A DNA stretch of 64,000 nt from Panagrolaimus kolymaensis (lineage: Eukaryota; Nematoda; Chromadorea; Rhabditida; Panagrolaimidae): assembly GCA_028622995.1 (NCBI GenBank), contig JAJQJQ010000032.1, positions 2,542,001 to 2,606,000 on the forward strand, in the 5' to 3' direction. Of the stretch, positions 8,759-23,535 are shown piece after piece. The notes under the pieces are model-generated. The model was not told where the DNA came from. It saw only the letters and a program-made list of their open reading frames with translations, and made no database searches. A program made the position numbers and the translations under genes. Each line of letters opens with the position of its first letter. The first letter of the stretch is position 1.

Positions 8759-11700
8759 TTATTTTGCAGCCATTTTTGGAATGTCTTTTATTTGATTGTA
8801 TTTTTTGACAAAAAAACAAAGAAAAAGATTAAAAAATTAGATCTGCTGAAGGGGAAAAAATTATTTGTTTCATAATTAAAATTTTTGATTAAGGTATCAT
8901 CTAAATGCTTGATACATGTGTTCAACGAAAAAAGTTCATCGATTGAGGTACTTCCCGTGCATGCGATTCAAAATCCCATTCGGAATAATTTTAAAATAAT
9001 TAATTAAAAATATTTGGAACAAAATATCCATATCTCCAATTCAAGACCTAATTCAAAACGAGATTCACTTTTGTCTTGCCTCTATGCTTGCTTGATACAT
9101 GTGTTCTTATTTTGCAGCCATTTTTGGAATGTCTTTTATTTGATTGTATTTTTTGACAAAAAAACAAAGAAAAAGATTAAAAAATAAGATCTGCTGAAGG
9201 GGAAAAAATTATTTGTTTCATAATTAAAATTTTTGATTAAGGTATCATCTAAATGCTTGATACATGTGTTCAACGAAAAAAATTCATCGATTGAGGTACT
9301 TCCCGTGCATGCGATTCAAAATCCCGTTGAGAATAATTTTAATATATTTAATAATGAATATTTAAAACAAAAAATCCATATCTCCAATTCAAGCCCTAAT
9401 TCAAAACGAGTTTCATTAATGTCTTGCCTCAAAGCTTGCTTGATACATGTGTTCTTATTTTGCAGCCATTTTTGGAATGTCTTTTATTTGATTGTATTTT
9501 TTGACAAAAAAACAAAGAAAAAGATTAAAAAATAAGATCTGCTGAAGGGGAAAAAATTATTTGTTTCATAATTAAAATTTTTGATTAAGGTATCATCTAA
9601 ATGCTTGATACATGTGTTCAACGAAAAAAGTTCATCGATTGAGGTACTTCACGTGCATGCGATTCAAAATCCCATTCGGAATAATTTTAAAATAATTAAT
9701 TAAAAATATTTGGAACAAAATATCCATATCTCCAATTCAAGACCTAATTCAAAACGAGTTTCATTAATGTCTTGCCTCAAAGCTTGATACATGTGTTCTT
9801 ATTTTGCAGCCATTTTTGAAATGTCTTTTATTTGCTTGTATTTTTTGACAAAAAAACAAAGAAAAATATTAAAAAATTAGATCTGCTGAAGGGGAAAAAA
9901 TTATTTGTTTCATAATTAAAATTTTTGATTAAGGTATCATCTAAATGCTTGATACATGTGTTCAACGAAAAAAGTTCATCGATTGAGGTACTTCACGTGC
10001 ATGCGATTCAAAATCCCATTCGGAATAATTTTAAAATAATTAATTAAAAATATTTGGAACAAAATATCCATATCTCCAATTCAAGACCTAATTCAAAACG
10101 AGATTCACTTTTGTCTTGCCTCTATGCTTGCTTGATACATGTGTTCTTATTTTGCAGCCATTTTTGGAATGTCTTTTATTTGATTGTATTTTTTGACAAA
10201 AAAACAAAGAAAAAGATTAAAAAATAAGATCTGCTGAAGGGGAAAAAATTATTTGTTTCATAATTAAAATTTTTGATTAAGGTATCATCTAAATGCTTGA
10301 TACATGTGTTCAACGAAAAAAATTCATCGATTGAGGTACTTCCCGTGCATGCGATTCAAAATCCCGTTGAGAATAATTTTAATATATTTAATAATGAATA
10401 TTTAAAACAAAAAATCCATATCTCCAATTCAAGCCCTAATTCAAAACGAGTTTCATTAATGTCTTGCCTCAAAGCTTGCTTGATACATGTGTTCTTATTT
10501 TGCAGCCATTTTTGGAATGTCTTTTATTTGATTGTATTTTTTGACAAAAAAACAAAGAAAAAGATTAAAAAATAAGATCTGCTGAAGGGGAAAAAATTAT
10601 TTGTTTCATAATTAAAATTTTTGATTAAGGTATCATCTAAATGCTTGATACATGTGTTCAACGAAAAAAGTTCATCGATTGAGGTACTTCCCGTGCATGC
10701 GATTCAAAATCCCATTGGGAATAATTTTAAAATAATTAATTAAAAATATTTGGAACAAAATATCCATATCTCCAATTCAAGACCTAATTCAAAACGAGAT
10801 TCACTTTTGTCTTGCCTCAAAGCTTGCTTGATACATGTGTTCTTATTTTGCAGCCATTTTTGAAATGTCTTTTATTTGCTTGTATTTTTTGACAAAAAAA
10901 CAAAGAAAAATATTAAAAAATTAGATCTGCTGAAGGGGAAAAAATTATTTGTTTCATAATTAAAATTTTTGATTAAGGTATCATCTAAATGCTTGATACA
11001 TGTGTTCAACGAAAAAAGTTCATCGATTGAGGTACTTCCCGTGCATGCGATTCAAAATCCCATTGGGAATAATTTTAAAATAATTAATTAAAAATATTTG
11101 GAACAAAATATCCATATCTCCAATTCAAGACCTAATTCAAAACGAGATTCACTTTTGTCTTGCCTCAAAGCTTGCTTGATACATGTGTTCTTATTTTGCA
11201 GCCATTTTTGGAATGTCTTTTATTTGATTGTATTTTTTGACAAAAAAACAAAGAAAAAGATTAAAAAATTAGATCTGCTGAAGGGGAAAAAATTATTTGT
11301 TTCATAATTAAAATTTTTGATTAAGGTATCATCTAAATGCTTGATACATGTGTTCAACGAAAAAAGTTCATCGATTGAGGTACTTCCCGTGCATGCGATT
11401 CAAAATCCCATTCGGAATAATTTTAAAATAATTAATTAAAAATATTTGGAACAAAATATCCATATCTCCAATTCAAGACCTAATTCAAAACGAGATTCAC
11501 TTTTGTCTTGCCTCTATGCTTGCTTGATACATGTGTTCTTATTTTGCAGCCATTTTTGGAATGTCTTTTATTTGATTGTATTTTTTGACAAAAAAACAAA
11601 GAAAAAGATTAAAAAATAAGATCTGCTGAAGGGGAAAAAATTATTTGTTTCATAATTAAAATTTTTGATTAAGGTATCATCTAAATGCTTGATACATGTG

Positions 11701-14700
11701 TTCAACGAAAAAAGTTCATCGATTGAGGTACTTCCCGTGCATGCGATTCAAAATCCCATTCGGAATAATTTTAAAATAATTAATTAAAAATATTTGGAAC
11801 AAAATATCCATATCTCCAATTCAAGACCTAATTCAAAACGAGATTCACTTTTGTCTTGCCTCTATGCTTGCTTGATACATGTGTTCTTATTTTGCAGCCA
11901 TTTTTGGAATGTCTTTTATTTGATTATATTTTTTGACAAAAAAACAAAGAAAAAGATTAAAAAATAAGATCTGCTGAAGGGGAAAAAATTATTTGTTTCA
12001 TAATTAAAATTTTTGATTAAGGTATCATCTAAATGCTTGATACATGTGTTCAACGAAAAAAATTCATCGATTGAGGTACTTCCCGTGCATGCGATTCAAA
12101 ATCCCGTTGAGAATAATTTTAATATATTTAATAATGAATATTTAAAACAAAAAATCCATATCTCCAATTCAAGCCCTAATTCAAAACGAGTTTCATTAAT
12201 GTCTTGCCTCAAAGCTTGCTTGATACATGTGTTCTTATTTTGCAGCCATTTTTGGAATGTCTTTTATTTGATTGTATTTTTTGACAAAAAAACAAAGAAA
12301 AAGATTAAAAAATAAGATCTGCTGAAGGGGAAAAAATTATTTGTTTCATAATTAAAATTTTTGATTAAGGTATCATCTAAATGCTTGATACATGTGTTCA
12401 ACGAAAAAAGTTCATCGATTGAGGTACTTCACGTGCATGCGATTCAAAATCCCATTCGGAATAATTTTAAAATAATTAATTAAAAATATTTGGAACAAAA
12501 TATCCATATCTCCAATTCAAGACCTAATTCAAAACGAGATTCACTTTTGTCTTGCCTCTATGCTTGCTTGATACATGTGTTCTTATTTTGCAGCCATTTT
12601 TGAAATGTCTTTTATTTGCTTGTATTTTTTGACAAAAAAACAAAGAAAAATATTAAAAAATTAGATCTGCTGAAGGGGAAAAAATTATTTGTTTCATAAT
12701 TAAAATTTTTGATTAAGGTATCATCTAAATGCTTGATACATGTGTTCAACGAAAAAAGTTCATCGATTGAGGTACTTCACGTGCATGCGATTCAAAATCC
12801 CATTCGGAATAATTTTAAAATAATTAATTAAAAATATTTGGAACAAAATATCCATATCTCCAATTCAAGACCTAATTCAAAACGAGATTCACTTTTGTCT
12901 TGCCTCTATGCTTGCTTGATACATGTGTTCTTATTTTGCAGCCATTTTTGGAATGTCTTTTATTTGATTGTATTTTTTGACAAAAAAACAAAGAAAAAGA
13001 TTAAAAAATAAGATCTGCTGAAGGGGAAAAAATTATTTGTTTCATAATTAAAATTTTTGATTAAGGTATCATCTAAATGCTTGATACATGTGTTCAACGA
13101 AAAAAGTTCATCGATTGAGGTACTTCACGTGCATGCGATTCAAAATCCCATTCGGAATAATTTTAAAATAATTAATTAAAAATATTTGGAACAAAATATC
13201 CATATCTCCAATTCAAGACCTAATTCAAAACGAGTTTCATTAATGTCTTGCCTCAAAGCTTGATACATGTGTTCTTATTTTGCAGCCATTTTTGAAATGT
13301 CTTTTATTTGCTTGTATTTTTTGACAAAAAAACAAAGAAAAATATTAAAAAATTAGATCTGCTGAAGGGGAAAAAATTATTTGTTTCATAATTAAAATTT
13401 TTGATTAAGGTATCATCTAAATGCTTGATACATGTGTTCAACGAAAAAAGTTCATCGATTGAGGTACTTCACGTGCATGCGATTCAAAATCCCATTCGGA
13501 ATAATTTTAAAATAATTAATTAAAAATATTTGGAACAAAATATCCATATCTCCAATTCAAGACCTAATTCAAAACGAGATTCACTTTTGTCTTGCCTCTA
13601 TGCTTGCTTGATACATGTGTTCTTATTTTGCAGCCATTTTTGGAATGTCTTTTATTTGATTGTATTTTTTGACAAAAAAACAAAGAAAAAGATTAAAAAA
13701 TAAGATCTGCTGAAGGGGAAAAAATTATTTGTTTCATAATTAAAATTTTTGATTAAGGTATCATCTAAATGCTTGATACATGTGTTCAACGAAAAAAATT
13801 CATCGATTGAGGTACTTCCCGTGCATGCGATTCAAAATCCCGTTGAGAATAATTTTAATATATTTAATAATGAATATTTAAAACAAAAAATCCATATCTC
13901 CAATTCAAGCCCTAATTCAAAACGAGTTTCATTAATGTCTTGCCTCAAAGCTTGCTTGATACATGTGTTCTTATTTTGCAGCCATTTTTGGAATGTCTTT
14001 TATTTGATTGTATTTTTTGACAAAAAAACAAAGAAAAAGATTAAAAAATAAGATCTGCTGAAGGGGAAAAAATTATTTGTTTCATAATTAAAATTTTTGA
14101 TTAAGGTATCATCTAAATGCTTGATACATGTGTTCAACGAAAAAAGTTCATCGATTGAGGTACTTCACGTGCATGCGATTCAAAATCCCATTCGGAATAA
14201 TTTTAAAATAATTAATTAAAAATATTTGGAACAAAATATCCATATCTCCAATTCAAGACCTAATTCAAAACGAGATTCACTTTTGTCTTGCCTCTATGCT
14301 TGCTTGATACATGTGTTCTTATTTTGCAGCCATTTTTGAAATGTCTTTTATTTGCTTGTATTTTTTGACAAAAAAACAAAGAAAAATATTAAAAAATTAG
14401 ATCTGCTGAAGGGGAAAAAATTATTTGTTTCATAATTAAAATTTTTGATTAAGGTATCATCTAAATGCTTGATACATGTGTTCAACGAAAAAAGTTCATC
14501 GATTGAGGTACTTCACGTGCATGCGATTCAAAATCCCATTCGGAATAATTTTAAAATAATTAATTAAAAATATTTGGAACAAAATATCCATATCTCCAAT
14601 TCAAGACCTAATTCAAAACGAGATTCACTTTTGTCTTGCCTCAAAGCTTGCTTGATACATGTGTTCTTATTTTGCAGCCATTTTTGAAATGTCTTTTATT

Positions 14701-16200
14701 TGCTTGTATTTTTTGACAAAAAAACAAAGAAAAATATTAAAAAATTAGATCTGCTGAAGGGGAAAAAATTATTTGTTTCATAATTAAAATTTTTGATTAA
14801 GGTATCATCTAAATGCTTGATACATGTGTTCAACGAAAAAAGTTCATCGATTGAGGTACTTCCCGTGCATGCGATTCAAAATCCCATTGGGAATAATTTT
14901 AAAATAATTAATTAAAAATATTTGGAACAAAATATCCATATCTCCAATTCAAGACCTAATTCAAAACGAGATTCACTTTTGTCTTGCCTCAAAGCTTGCT
15001 TGATACATGTGTTCTTATTTTGCAGCCATTTTTGGAATGTCTTTTATTTGATTGTATTTTTTGACAAAAAAACAAAGAAAAAGATTAAAAAATTAGATCT
15101 GCTGAAGGGGAAAAAATTATTTGTTTCATAATTAAAATTTTTGATTAAGGTATCATCTAAATGCTTGATACATGTGTTCAACGAAAAAAGTTCATCGATT
15201 GAGGTACTTCCCGTGCATGCGATTCAAAATCCCATTCGGAATAATTTTAAAATAATTAATTAAAAATATTTGGAACAAAATATCCATATCTCCAATTCAA
15301 GACCTAATTCAAAACGAGATTCACTTTTGTCTTGCCTCTATGCTTGCTTGATACATGTGTTCTTATTTTGCAGCCATTTTTGGAATGTCTTTTATTTGAT
15401 TGTATTTTTTGACAAAAAAACAAAGAAAAAGATTAAAAAATAAGATCTGCTGAAGGGGAAAAAATTATTTGTTTCATAATTAAAATTTTTGATTAAGGTA
15501 TCATCTAAATGCTTGATACATGTGTTCAACGAAAAAAGTTCATCGATTGAGGTACTTCCCGTGCATGCGATTCAAAATCCCATTCGGAATAATTTTAAAA
15601 TAATTAATTAAAAATATTTGGAACAAAATATCCATATCTCCAATTCAAGACCTAATTCAAAACGAGATTCACTTTTGTCTTGCCTCTATGCTTGCTTGAT
15701 ACATGTGTTCTTATTTTGCAGCCATTTTTGGAATGTCTTTTATTTGATTATATTTTTTGACAAAAAAACAAAGAAAAAGATTAAAAAATAAGATCTGCTG
15801 AAGGGGAAAAAATTATTTGTTTCATAATTAAAATTTTTGATTAAGGTATCATCTAAATGCTTGATACATGTGTTCAACGAAAAAAATTCATCGATTGAGG
15901 TACTTCCCGTGCATGCGATTCAAAATCCCGTTGAGAATAATTTTAATATATTTAATAATGAATATTTAAAACAAAAAATCCATATCTCCAATTCAAGCCC
16001 TAATTCAAAACGAGTTTCATTAATGTCTTGCCTCAAAGCTTGCTTGATACATGTGTTCTTATTTTGCAGCCATTTTTGGAATGTCTTTTATTTGATTGTA
16101 TTTTTTGACAAAAAAACAAAGAAAAAGATTAAAAAATAAGATCTGCTGAAGGGGAAAAAATTATTTGTTTCATAATTAAAATTTTTGATTAAGGTATCAT
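8759..16200. repeat. 348/344-bp unit subarray rich in gamma cores
   Basis: Each core is followed by one insert, so the period is 348 bp, or 344 bp where GCTT is missing. Gamma cores (CATTCGG, CTCTATGC) dominate, with beta and alpha cores interspersed. Both insert subtypes occur (TTTTGGAATG with GATTG, and TTTTGAAATG with GCTTG). Eight of the nine CACGTG core variants lie here. Blocks are duplicated at offsets 3361, 3476 and 3824 bp. Confidence 0.9.
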
Positions 16201-19200
16201 CTAAATGCTTGATACATGTGTTCAACGAAAAAAGTTCATCGATTGAGGTACTTCCCGTGCATGCGATTCAAAATCCCATTGGGAATAATTTTAAAATAAT
16301 TAATTAAAAATATTTGGAACAAAATATCCATATCTCCAATTCAAGACCTAATTCAAAACGAGATTCACTTTTGTCTTGCCTCAAAGCTTGCTTGATACAT
16401 GTGTTCTTATTTTGCAGCCATTTTTGAAATGTCTTTTATTTGCTTGTATTTTTTGACAAAAAAACAAAGAAAAATATTAAAAAATTAGATCTGCTGAAGG
16501 GGAAAAAATTATTTGTTTCATAATTAAAATTTTTGATTAAGGTATCATCTAAATGCTTGATACATGTGTTCAACGAAAAAAGTTCATCGATTGAGGTACT
16601 TCCCGTGCATGCGATTCAAAATCCCATTGGGAATAATTTTAAAATAATTAATTAAAAATATTTGGAACAAAATATCCATATCTCCAATTCAAGACCTAAT
16701 TCAAAACGAGATTCACTTTTGTCTTGCCTCAAAGCTTGCTTGATACATGTGTTCTTATTTTGCAGCCATTTTTGAAATGTCTTTTATTTGCTTGTATTTT
16801 TTGACAAAAAAACAAAGAAAAATATTAAAAAATTAGATCTGCTGAAGGGGAAAAAATTATTTGTTTCATAATTAAAATTTTTGATTAAGGTATCATCTAA
16901 ATGCTTGATACATGTGTTCAACGAAAAAAGTTCATCGATTGAGGTACTTCCCGTGCATGCGATTCAAAATCCCATTGGGAATAATTTTAAAATAATTAAT
17001 TAAAAATATTTGGAACAAAATATCCATATCTCCAATTCAAGACCTAATTCAAAACGAGATTCACTTTTGTCTTGCCTCAAAGCTTGCTTGATACATGTGT
17101 TCTTATTTTGCAGCCATTTTTGAAATGTCTTTTATTTGCTTGTATTTTTTGACAAAAAAACAAAGAAAAATATTAAAAAATTAGATCTGCTGAAGGGGAA
17201 AAAATTATTTGTTTCATAATTAAAATTTTTGATTAAGGTATCATCTAAATGCTTGATACATGTGTTCAACGAAAAAAGTTCATCGATTGAGGTACTTCCC
17301 GTGCATGCGATTCAAAATCCCATTGGGAATAATTTTAAAATAATTAATTAAAAATATTTGGAACAAAATATCCATATCTCCAATTCAAGACCTAATTCAA
17401 AACGAGATTCACTTTTGTCTTGCCTCAAAGCTTGCTTGATACATGTGTTCTTATTTTGCAGCCATTTTTGAAATGTCTTTTATTTGCTTGTATTTTTTGA
17501 CAAAAAAACAAAGAAAAATATTAAAAAATTAGATCTGCTGAAGGGGAAAAAATTATTTGTTTCATAATTAAAATTTTTGATTAAGGTATCATCTAAATGC
17601 TTGATACATGTGTTCAACGAAAAAAGTTCATCGATTGAGGTACTTCCCGTGCATGCGATTCAAAATCCCATTGGGAATAATTTTAAAATAATTAATTAAA
17701 ATATTTGGAACAAAATATCCATATCTCCAATTCAAGACCTAATTCAAAACGAGATTCACTTTTGTCTTGCCTCAAAGCTTGCTTGATACATGTGTTCTTA
17801 TTTTGCAGCCATTTTTGGAATGTCTTTTATTTGATTGTATTTTTTGACAAAAAAACAAAGAAAAAGATTAAAAAATTAGATCTGCTGAAGGGGAAAAAAT
17901 TATTTGTTTCATAATTAAAATTTTTGATTAAGGTATCATCTAAATGCTTGATACATGTGTTCAACGAAAAAAGTTCATCGATTGAGGTACTTCCCGTGCA
18001 TGCGATTCAAAATCCCATTCGGAATAATTTTAAAATAATTAATTAAAAATATTTGGAACAAAATATCCATATCTCCAATTCAAGACCTAATTCAAAACGA
18101 GATTCACTTTTGTCTTGCCTCAAAGCTTGCTTGATACATGTGTTCTTATTTTGCAGCCATTTTTGAAATGTCTTTTATTTGCTTGTATTTTTTGACAAAA
18201 AAACAAAGAAAAATATTAAAAAATTAGATCTGCTGAAGGGGAAAAAATTATTTGTTTCATAATTAAAATTTTTGATTAAGGTATCATCTAAATGCTTGAT
18301 ACATGTGTTCAACGAAAAAAGTTCATCGATTGAGGTACTTCCCGTGCATGCGATTCAAAATCCCATTGGGAATAATTTTAAAATAATTAATTAAAAATAT
18401 TTGGAACAAAATATCCATATCTCCAATTCAAGACCTAATTCAAAACGAGATTCACTTTTGTCTTGCCTCAAAGCTTGCTTGATACATGTGTTCTTATTTT
18501 GCAGCCATTTTTGAAATGTCTTTTATTTGCTTGTATTTTTTGACAAAAAAACAAAGAAAAATATTAAAAAATTAGATCTGCTGAAGGGGAAAAAATTATT
18601 TGTTTCATAATTAAAATTTTTGATTAAGGTATCATCTAAATGCTTGATACATGTGTTCAACGAAAAAAGTTCATCGATTGAGGTACTTCCCGTGCATGCG
18701 ATTCAAAATCCCATTGGGAATAATTTTAAAATAATTAATTAAAATATTTGGAACAAAATATCCATATCTCCAATTCAAGACCTAATTCAAAACGAGATTC
18801 ACTTTTGTCTTGCCTCAAAGCTTGCTTGATACATGTGTTCTTATTTTGCAGCCATTTTTGGAATGTCTTTTATTTGATTGTATTTTTTGACAAAAAAACA
18901 AAGAAAAAGATTAAAAAATTAGATCTGCTGAAGGGGAAAAAATTATTTGTTTCATAATTAAAATTTTTGATTAAGGTATCATCTAAATGCTTGATACATG
19001 TGTTCAACGAAAAAAGTTCATCGATTGAGGTACTTCCCGTGCATGCGATTCAAAATCCCATTCGGAATAATTTTAAAATAATTAATTAAAAATATTTGGA
19101 ACAAAATATCCATATCTCCAATTCAAGACCTAATTCAAAACGAGATTCACTTTTGTCTTGCCTCTATGCTTGCTTGATACATGTGTTCTTATTTTGCAGC

Positions 19201-19353
19201 CATTTTTGAAATGTCTTTTATTTGCTTGTATTTTTTGACAAAAAAACAAAGAAAAATATTAAAAAATTAGATCTGCTGAAGGGGAAAAAATTATTTGTTT
19301 CATAATTAAAATTTTTGATTAAGGTATCATCTAAATGCTTGATACATGTGTTC
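16201..19353. repeat. 348/347-bp unit subarray rich in beta cores
   Basis: Successive near-identical beta units (CATTGGG, CTCAAAGC, with TTTTGAAATG/GCTTG inserts) occur at 16.2-17.6 kb and again at 18.3 kb. Units at about 17.7 and 18.74 kb have one A fewer in AATTAATTAAAATATTT, giving 347 bp. These two are 1043 bp apart and also share the older TTTTGGAATG insert. Confidence 0.88.
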
Positions 19354-19719
19354 AACGAAAAAAGTTCATCGATTGAGGTACTTCCCGTGCATGCGATTCA
19401 AAATCCCGTTGAGAATAATTTTAATATATTTAATAATGAATATTTAAAACAAAAAATCCATATCTCCAATTCAAGCCCTAATTCAAAACGAGTTTCACTT
19501 ATGTATTGCCTCAAAGCTTGCTTGATACATGTGTTCAACGAAAAAAGTTCATCGATTGAGGTACTTCCCGTGCATGCGATTCAAAATCCCGTTGAGAATA
19601 ATTTTAATATATTTAATAATGAATATTTAAAACAAAATATCCATATCTCCAATTCAAGACCTAATTCAAAACGAGATTCACTTTTGTCTTGCCTCAAAGC
19701 TTGCTTGATACATGTGTTC
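19354..19719. repeat. Two 183-bp cores in direct tandem
   Basis: The first core (19354-19536) joins the second (19537-19719) without an insert, inside DNA where almost every other core has one. Both start as alpha. The second switches to beta at ACAAAATATCC/AAGACC. The same two-core arrangement with the same switch recurs at 25103-25468. Confidence 0.9.
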
Positions 19720-21616
19720 TTATTTTGCAGCCATTTTTGAAATGTCTTTTATTTGCTTGTATTTTTTGACAAAAAAACAAAGAAAAATATTAAAAAATTA
19801 GATCTGCTGAAGGGGAAAAAATTATTTGTTTCATAATTAAAATTTTTGATTAAGGTATCATCTAAATGCTTGATACATGTGTTCAACGAAAAAAGTTCAT
19901 CGATTGAGGTACTTCCCGTGCATGCGATTCAAAATCCCATTGGGAATAATTTTAAAATAATTAATTAAAAATATTTGGAACAAAATATCCATATCTCCAA
20001 TTCAAGACCTAATTCAAAACGAGATTCACTTTTGTCTTGCCTCAAAGCTTGCTTGATACATGTGTTCTTATTTTGCAGCCATTTTTGAAATGTCTTTTAT
20101 TTGCTTGTATTTTTTGACAAAAAAACAAAGAAAAATATTAAAAAATTAGATCTGCTGAAGGGGAAAAAATTATTTGTTTCATAATTAAAATTTTTGATTA
20201 AGGTATCATCTAAATGCTTGATACATGTGTTCAACGAAAAAAGTTCATCGATTGAGGTACTTCCCGTGCATGCGATTCAAAATCCCATTCGGAATAATTT
20301 TAAAATAATTAATTAAAAATATTTGGAACAAAATATCCATATCTCCAATTCAAGACCTAATTCAAAACGAGATTCACTTTTGTCTTGCCTCTATGCTTGC
20401 TTGATACATGTGTTCTTATTTTGCAGCCATTTTTGAAATGTCTTTTATTTGCTTGTATTTTTTGACAAAAAAACAAAGAAAAATATTAAAAAATTAGATC
20501 TGCTGAAGGGGAAAAAATTATTTGTTTCATAATTAAAATTTTTGATTAAGGTATCATCTAAATGCTTGATACATGTGTTCAACGAAAAAAGTTCATCGAT
20601 TGAGGTACTTCCCGTGCATGCGATTCAAAATCCCGTTGAGAATAATTTTAATATATTTAATAATGAATATTTAAAACAAAAAATCCATATCTCCAATTCA
20701 AGCCCTAATTCAAAACGAGTTTCATTAATGTCTTGCCTCAAAGCTTGATACATGTGTTCTTATTTTGCAGCCATTTTTGAAATGTCTTTTATTTGATTGT
20801 ATTTTTTGACAAAAAAAAAAAGAAAAAGATTAAAAAATAAGATCTGCTGAAGGGGAAAAAATTATTTGTTTCATAATTAAAATTTTTGATTAAGGTATCA
20901 TCTAAATGCTTGATACATGTGTTCAACGAAAAAAGTTCATCGATTGAGGTACTTCCCGTGCATGCGATTCAAAATCCCGTTGAGAATAATTTTAATATAT
21001 TTAATAATGAATATTTAAAACAAAAAATCCATATCTCCAATTCAAGCCCTAATTCAAAACGAGTTTCATTAATGTCTTGCCTCAAAGCTTGATACATGTG
21101 TTCTTATTTTGCAGCCATTTTTGAAATGTCTTTTATTTGATTGTATTTTTTGACAAAAAAAAAAAGAAAAAGATTAAAAAATAAGATCTGCTGAAGGGGA
21201 AAAAATTATTTGTTTCATAATTAAAATTTTTGATTAAGGTATCATCTAAATGCTTGATACATGTGTTCAACGAAAAAAGTTCATCGATTGAGGTACTTCC
21301 CGTGCATGCGATTCAAAATCCCGTTGAGAATAATTTTAATATATTTAATAATGAATATTTAAAACAAAAAATCCATATCTCCAATTCAAGCCCTAATTCA
21401 AAACGAGATTCACTTTTGTCTTGCCTCAAAGCTTGCTTGATACATGTGTTCTTATTTTGCAGCCATTTTTGAAATGTCTTTTATTTGCTTGTATTTTTTG
21501 ACAAAAAAACAAAGAAAAATATTAAAAAATTAGATCTGCTGAAGGGGAAAAAATTATTTGTTTCATAATTAAAATTTTTGATTAAGGTATCATCTAAATG
21601 CTTGATACATGTGTTC

Positions 21617-21982
21617 AACGAAAAAAGTTCATCGATTGAGGTACTTCCCGTGCATGCGATTCAAAATCCCGTTGAGAATAATTTTAATATATTTAATAAT
21701 GAATATTTAAAACAAAAAATCCATATCTCCAATTCAAGCCCTAATTCAAAACGAGTTTCACTTATGTATTGCCTCAAAGCTTGCTTGATACATGTGTTCA
21801 ACGAAAAAAGTTCATCGATTGAGGTACTTCCCGTGCATGCGATTCAAAATCCCGTTGAGAATAATTTTAATATATTTAATAATGAATATTTAAAACAAAA
21901 AATCCATATCTCCAATTCAAGCCCTAATTCAAAACGAGATTCACTTTTGTCTTGCCTCAAAGCTTGCTTGATACATGTGTTC
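21617..21982. repeat. Two 183-bp cores in direct tandem
   Basis: Two alpha cores (junction at 21799/21800) have no insert between them. The second ends with the beta tail GATTCACTTTTGTCTTGCC. Inserts flank both sides. Confidence 0.9.
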
Positions 21983-23535
21983 TTATTTTGCAGCCATTTT
22001 TGAAATGTCTTTTATTTGCTTGTATTTTTTGACAAAAAAACAAAGAAAAATATTAAAAAATTAGATCTGCTGAAGGGGAAAAAATTATTTGTTTCATAAT
22101 TAAAATTTTTGATTAAGGTATCATCTAAATGCTTGATACATGTGTTCAACGAAAAAAGTTCATCGATTGAGGTACTTCCCGTGCATGCGATTCAAAATCC
22201 CATTCGGAATAATTTTAAAATAATTAATTAAAAATATTTGGAACAAAATATCCATATCTCCAATTCAAGACCTAATTCAAAACGAGATTCACTTTTGTCT
22301 TGCCTCAAAGCTTGCTTGATACATGTGTTCTTATTTTGCAGCCATTTTTGAAATGTCTTTTATTTGCTTGTATTTTTTGACAAAAAAACAAAGAAAAATA
22401 TTAAAAAATTAGATCTGCTGAAGGGGAAAAAATTATTTGTTTCATAATTAAAATTTTTGATTAAGGTATCATCTAAATGCTTGATACATGTGTTCAACGA
22501 AAAAAGTTCATCGATTGAGGTACTTCCCGTGCATGCGATTCAAAATCCCATTGGGAATAATTTTAAAATAATTAATTAAAAATATTTGGAACAAAATATC
22601 CATATCTCCAATTCAAGACCTAATTCAAAACGAGATTCACTTTTGTCTTGCCTCAAAGCTTGCTTGATACATGTGTTCTTATTTTGCAGCCATTTTTGAA
22701 ATGTCTTTTATTTGATTGTATTTTTTGACAAAAAAAAAAAGAAAAAGATTAAAAAATAAGATCTGCTGAAGGGGAAAAAATTATTTGTTTCATAATTAAA
22801 ATTTTTGATTAAGGTATCATCTAAATGCTTGATACATGTGTTCAACGAAAAAAGTTCATCGATTGAGGTACTTCCCGTGCATGCGATTCAAAATCCCGTT
22901 GAGAATAATTTTAATATATTTAATAATGAATATTTAAAACAAAAAATCCATATCTCCAATTCAAGCCCTAATTCAAAACGAGTTTCACTTTTGTCTTGCC
23001 TCAAAGCTTGCTTGATACATGTGTTCTTATTTTGCAGCCATTTTTGAAATGTCTTTTATTTGATTGTATTTTTTGACAAAAAAAAAAAGAAAAAGATTAA
23101 AAAATAAGATCTGCTGAAGGGGAAAAAATTATTTGTTTCATAATTAAAATTTTTGATTAAGGTATCATCTAAATGCTTGATACATGTGTTCAACGAAAAA
23201 AGTTCATCGATTGAGGTACTTCCCGTGCATGCGATTCAAAATCCCGTTGAGAATAATTTTAATATATTTAATAATGAATATTTAAAACAAAAAATCCATA
23301 TCTCCAATTCAAGCCCTAATTCAAAACGAGTTTCATTAATGTCTTGCCTCAAAGCTTGATACATGTGTTCTTATTTTGCAGCCATTTTTGAAATGTCTTT
23401 TATTTGATTGTATTTTTTGACAAAAAAAAAAAGAAAAAGATTAAAAAATAAGATCTGCTGAAGGGGAAAAAATTATTTGTTTCATAATTAAAATTTTTGA
23501 TTAAGGTATCATCTAAATGCTTGATACATGTGTTC

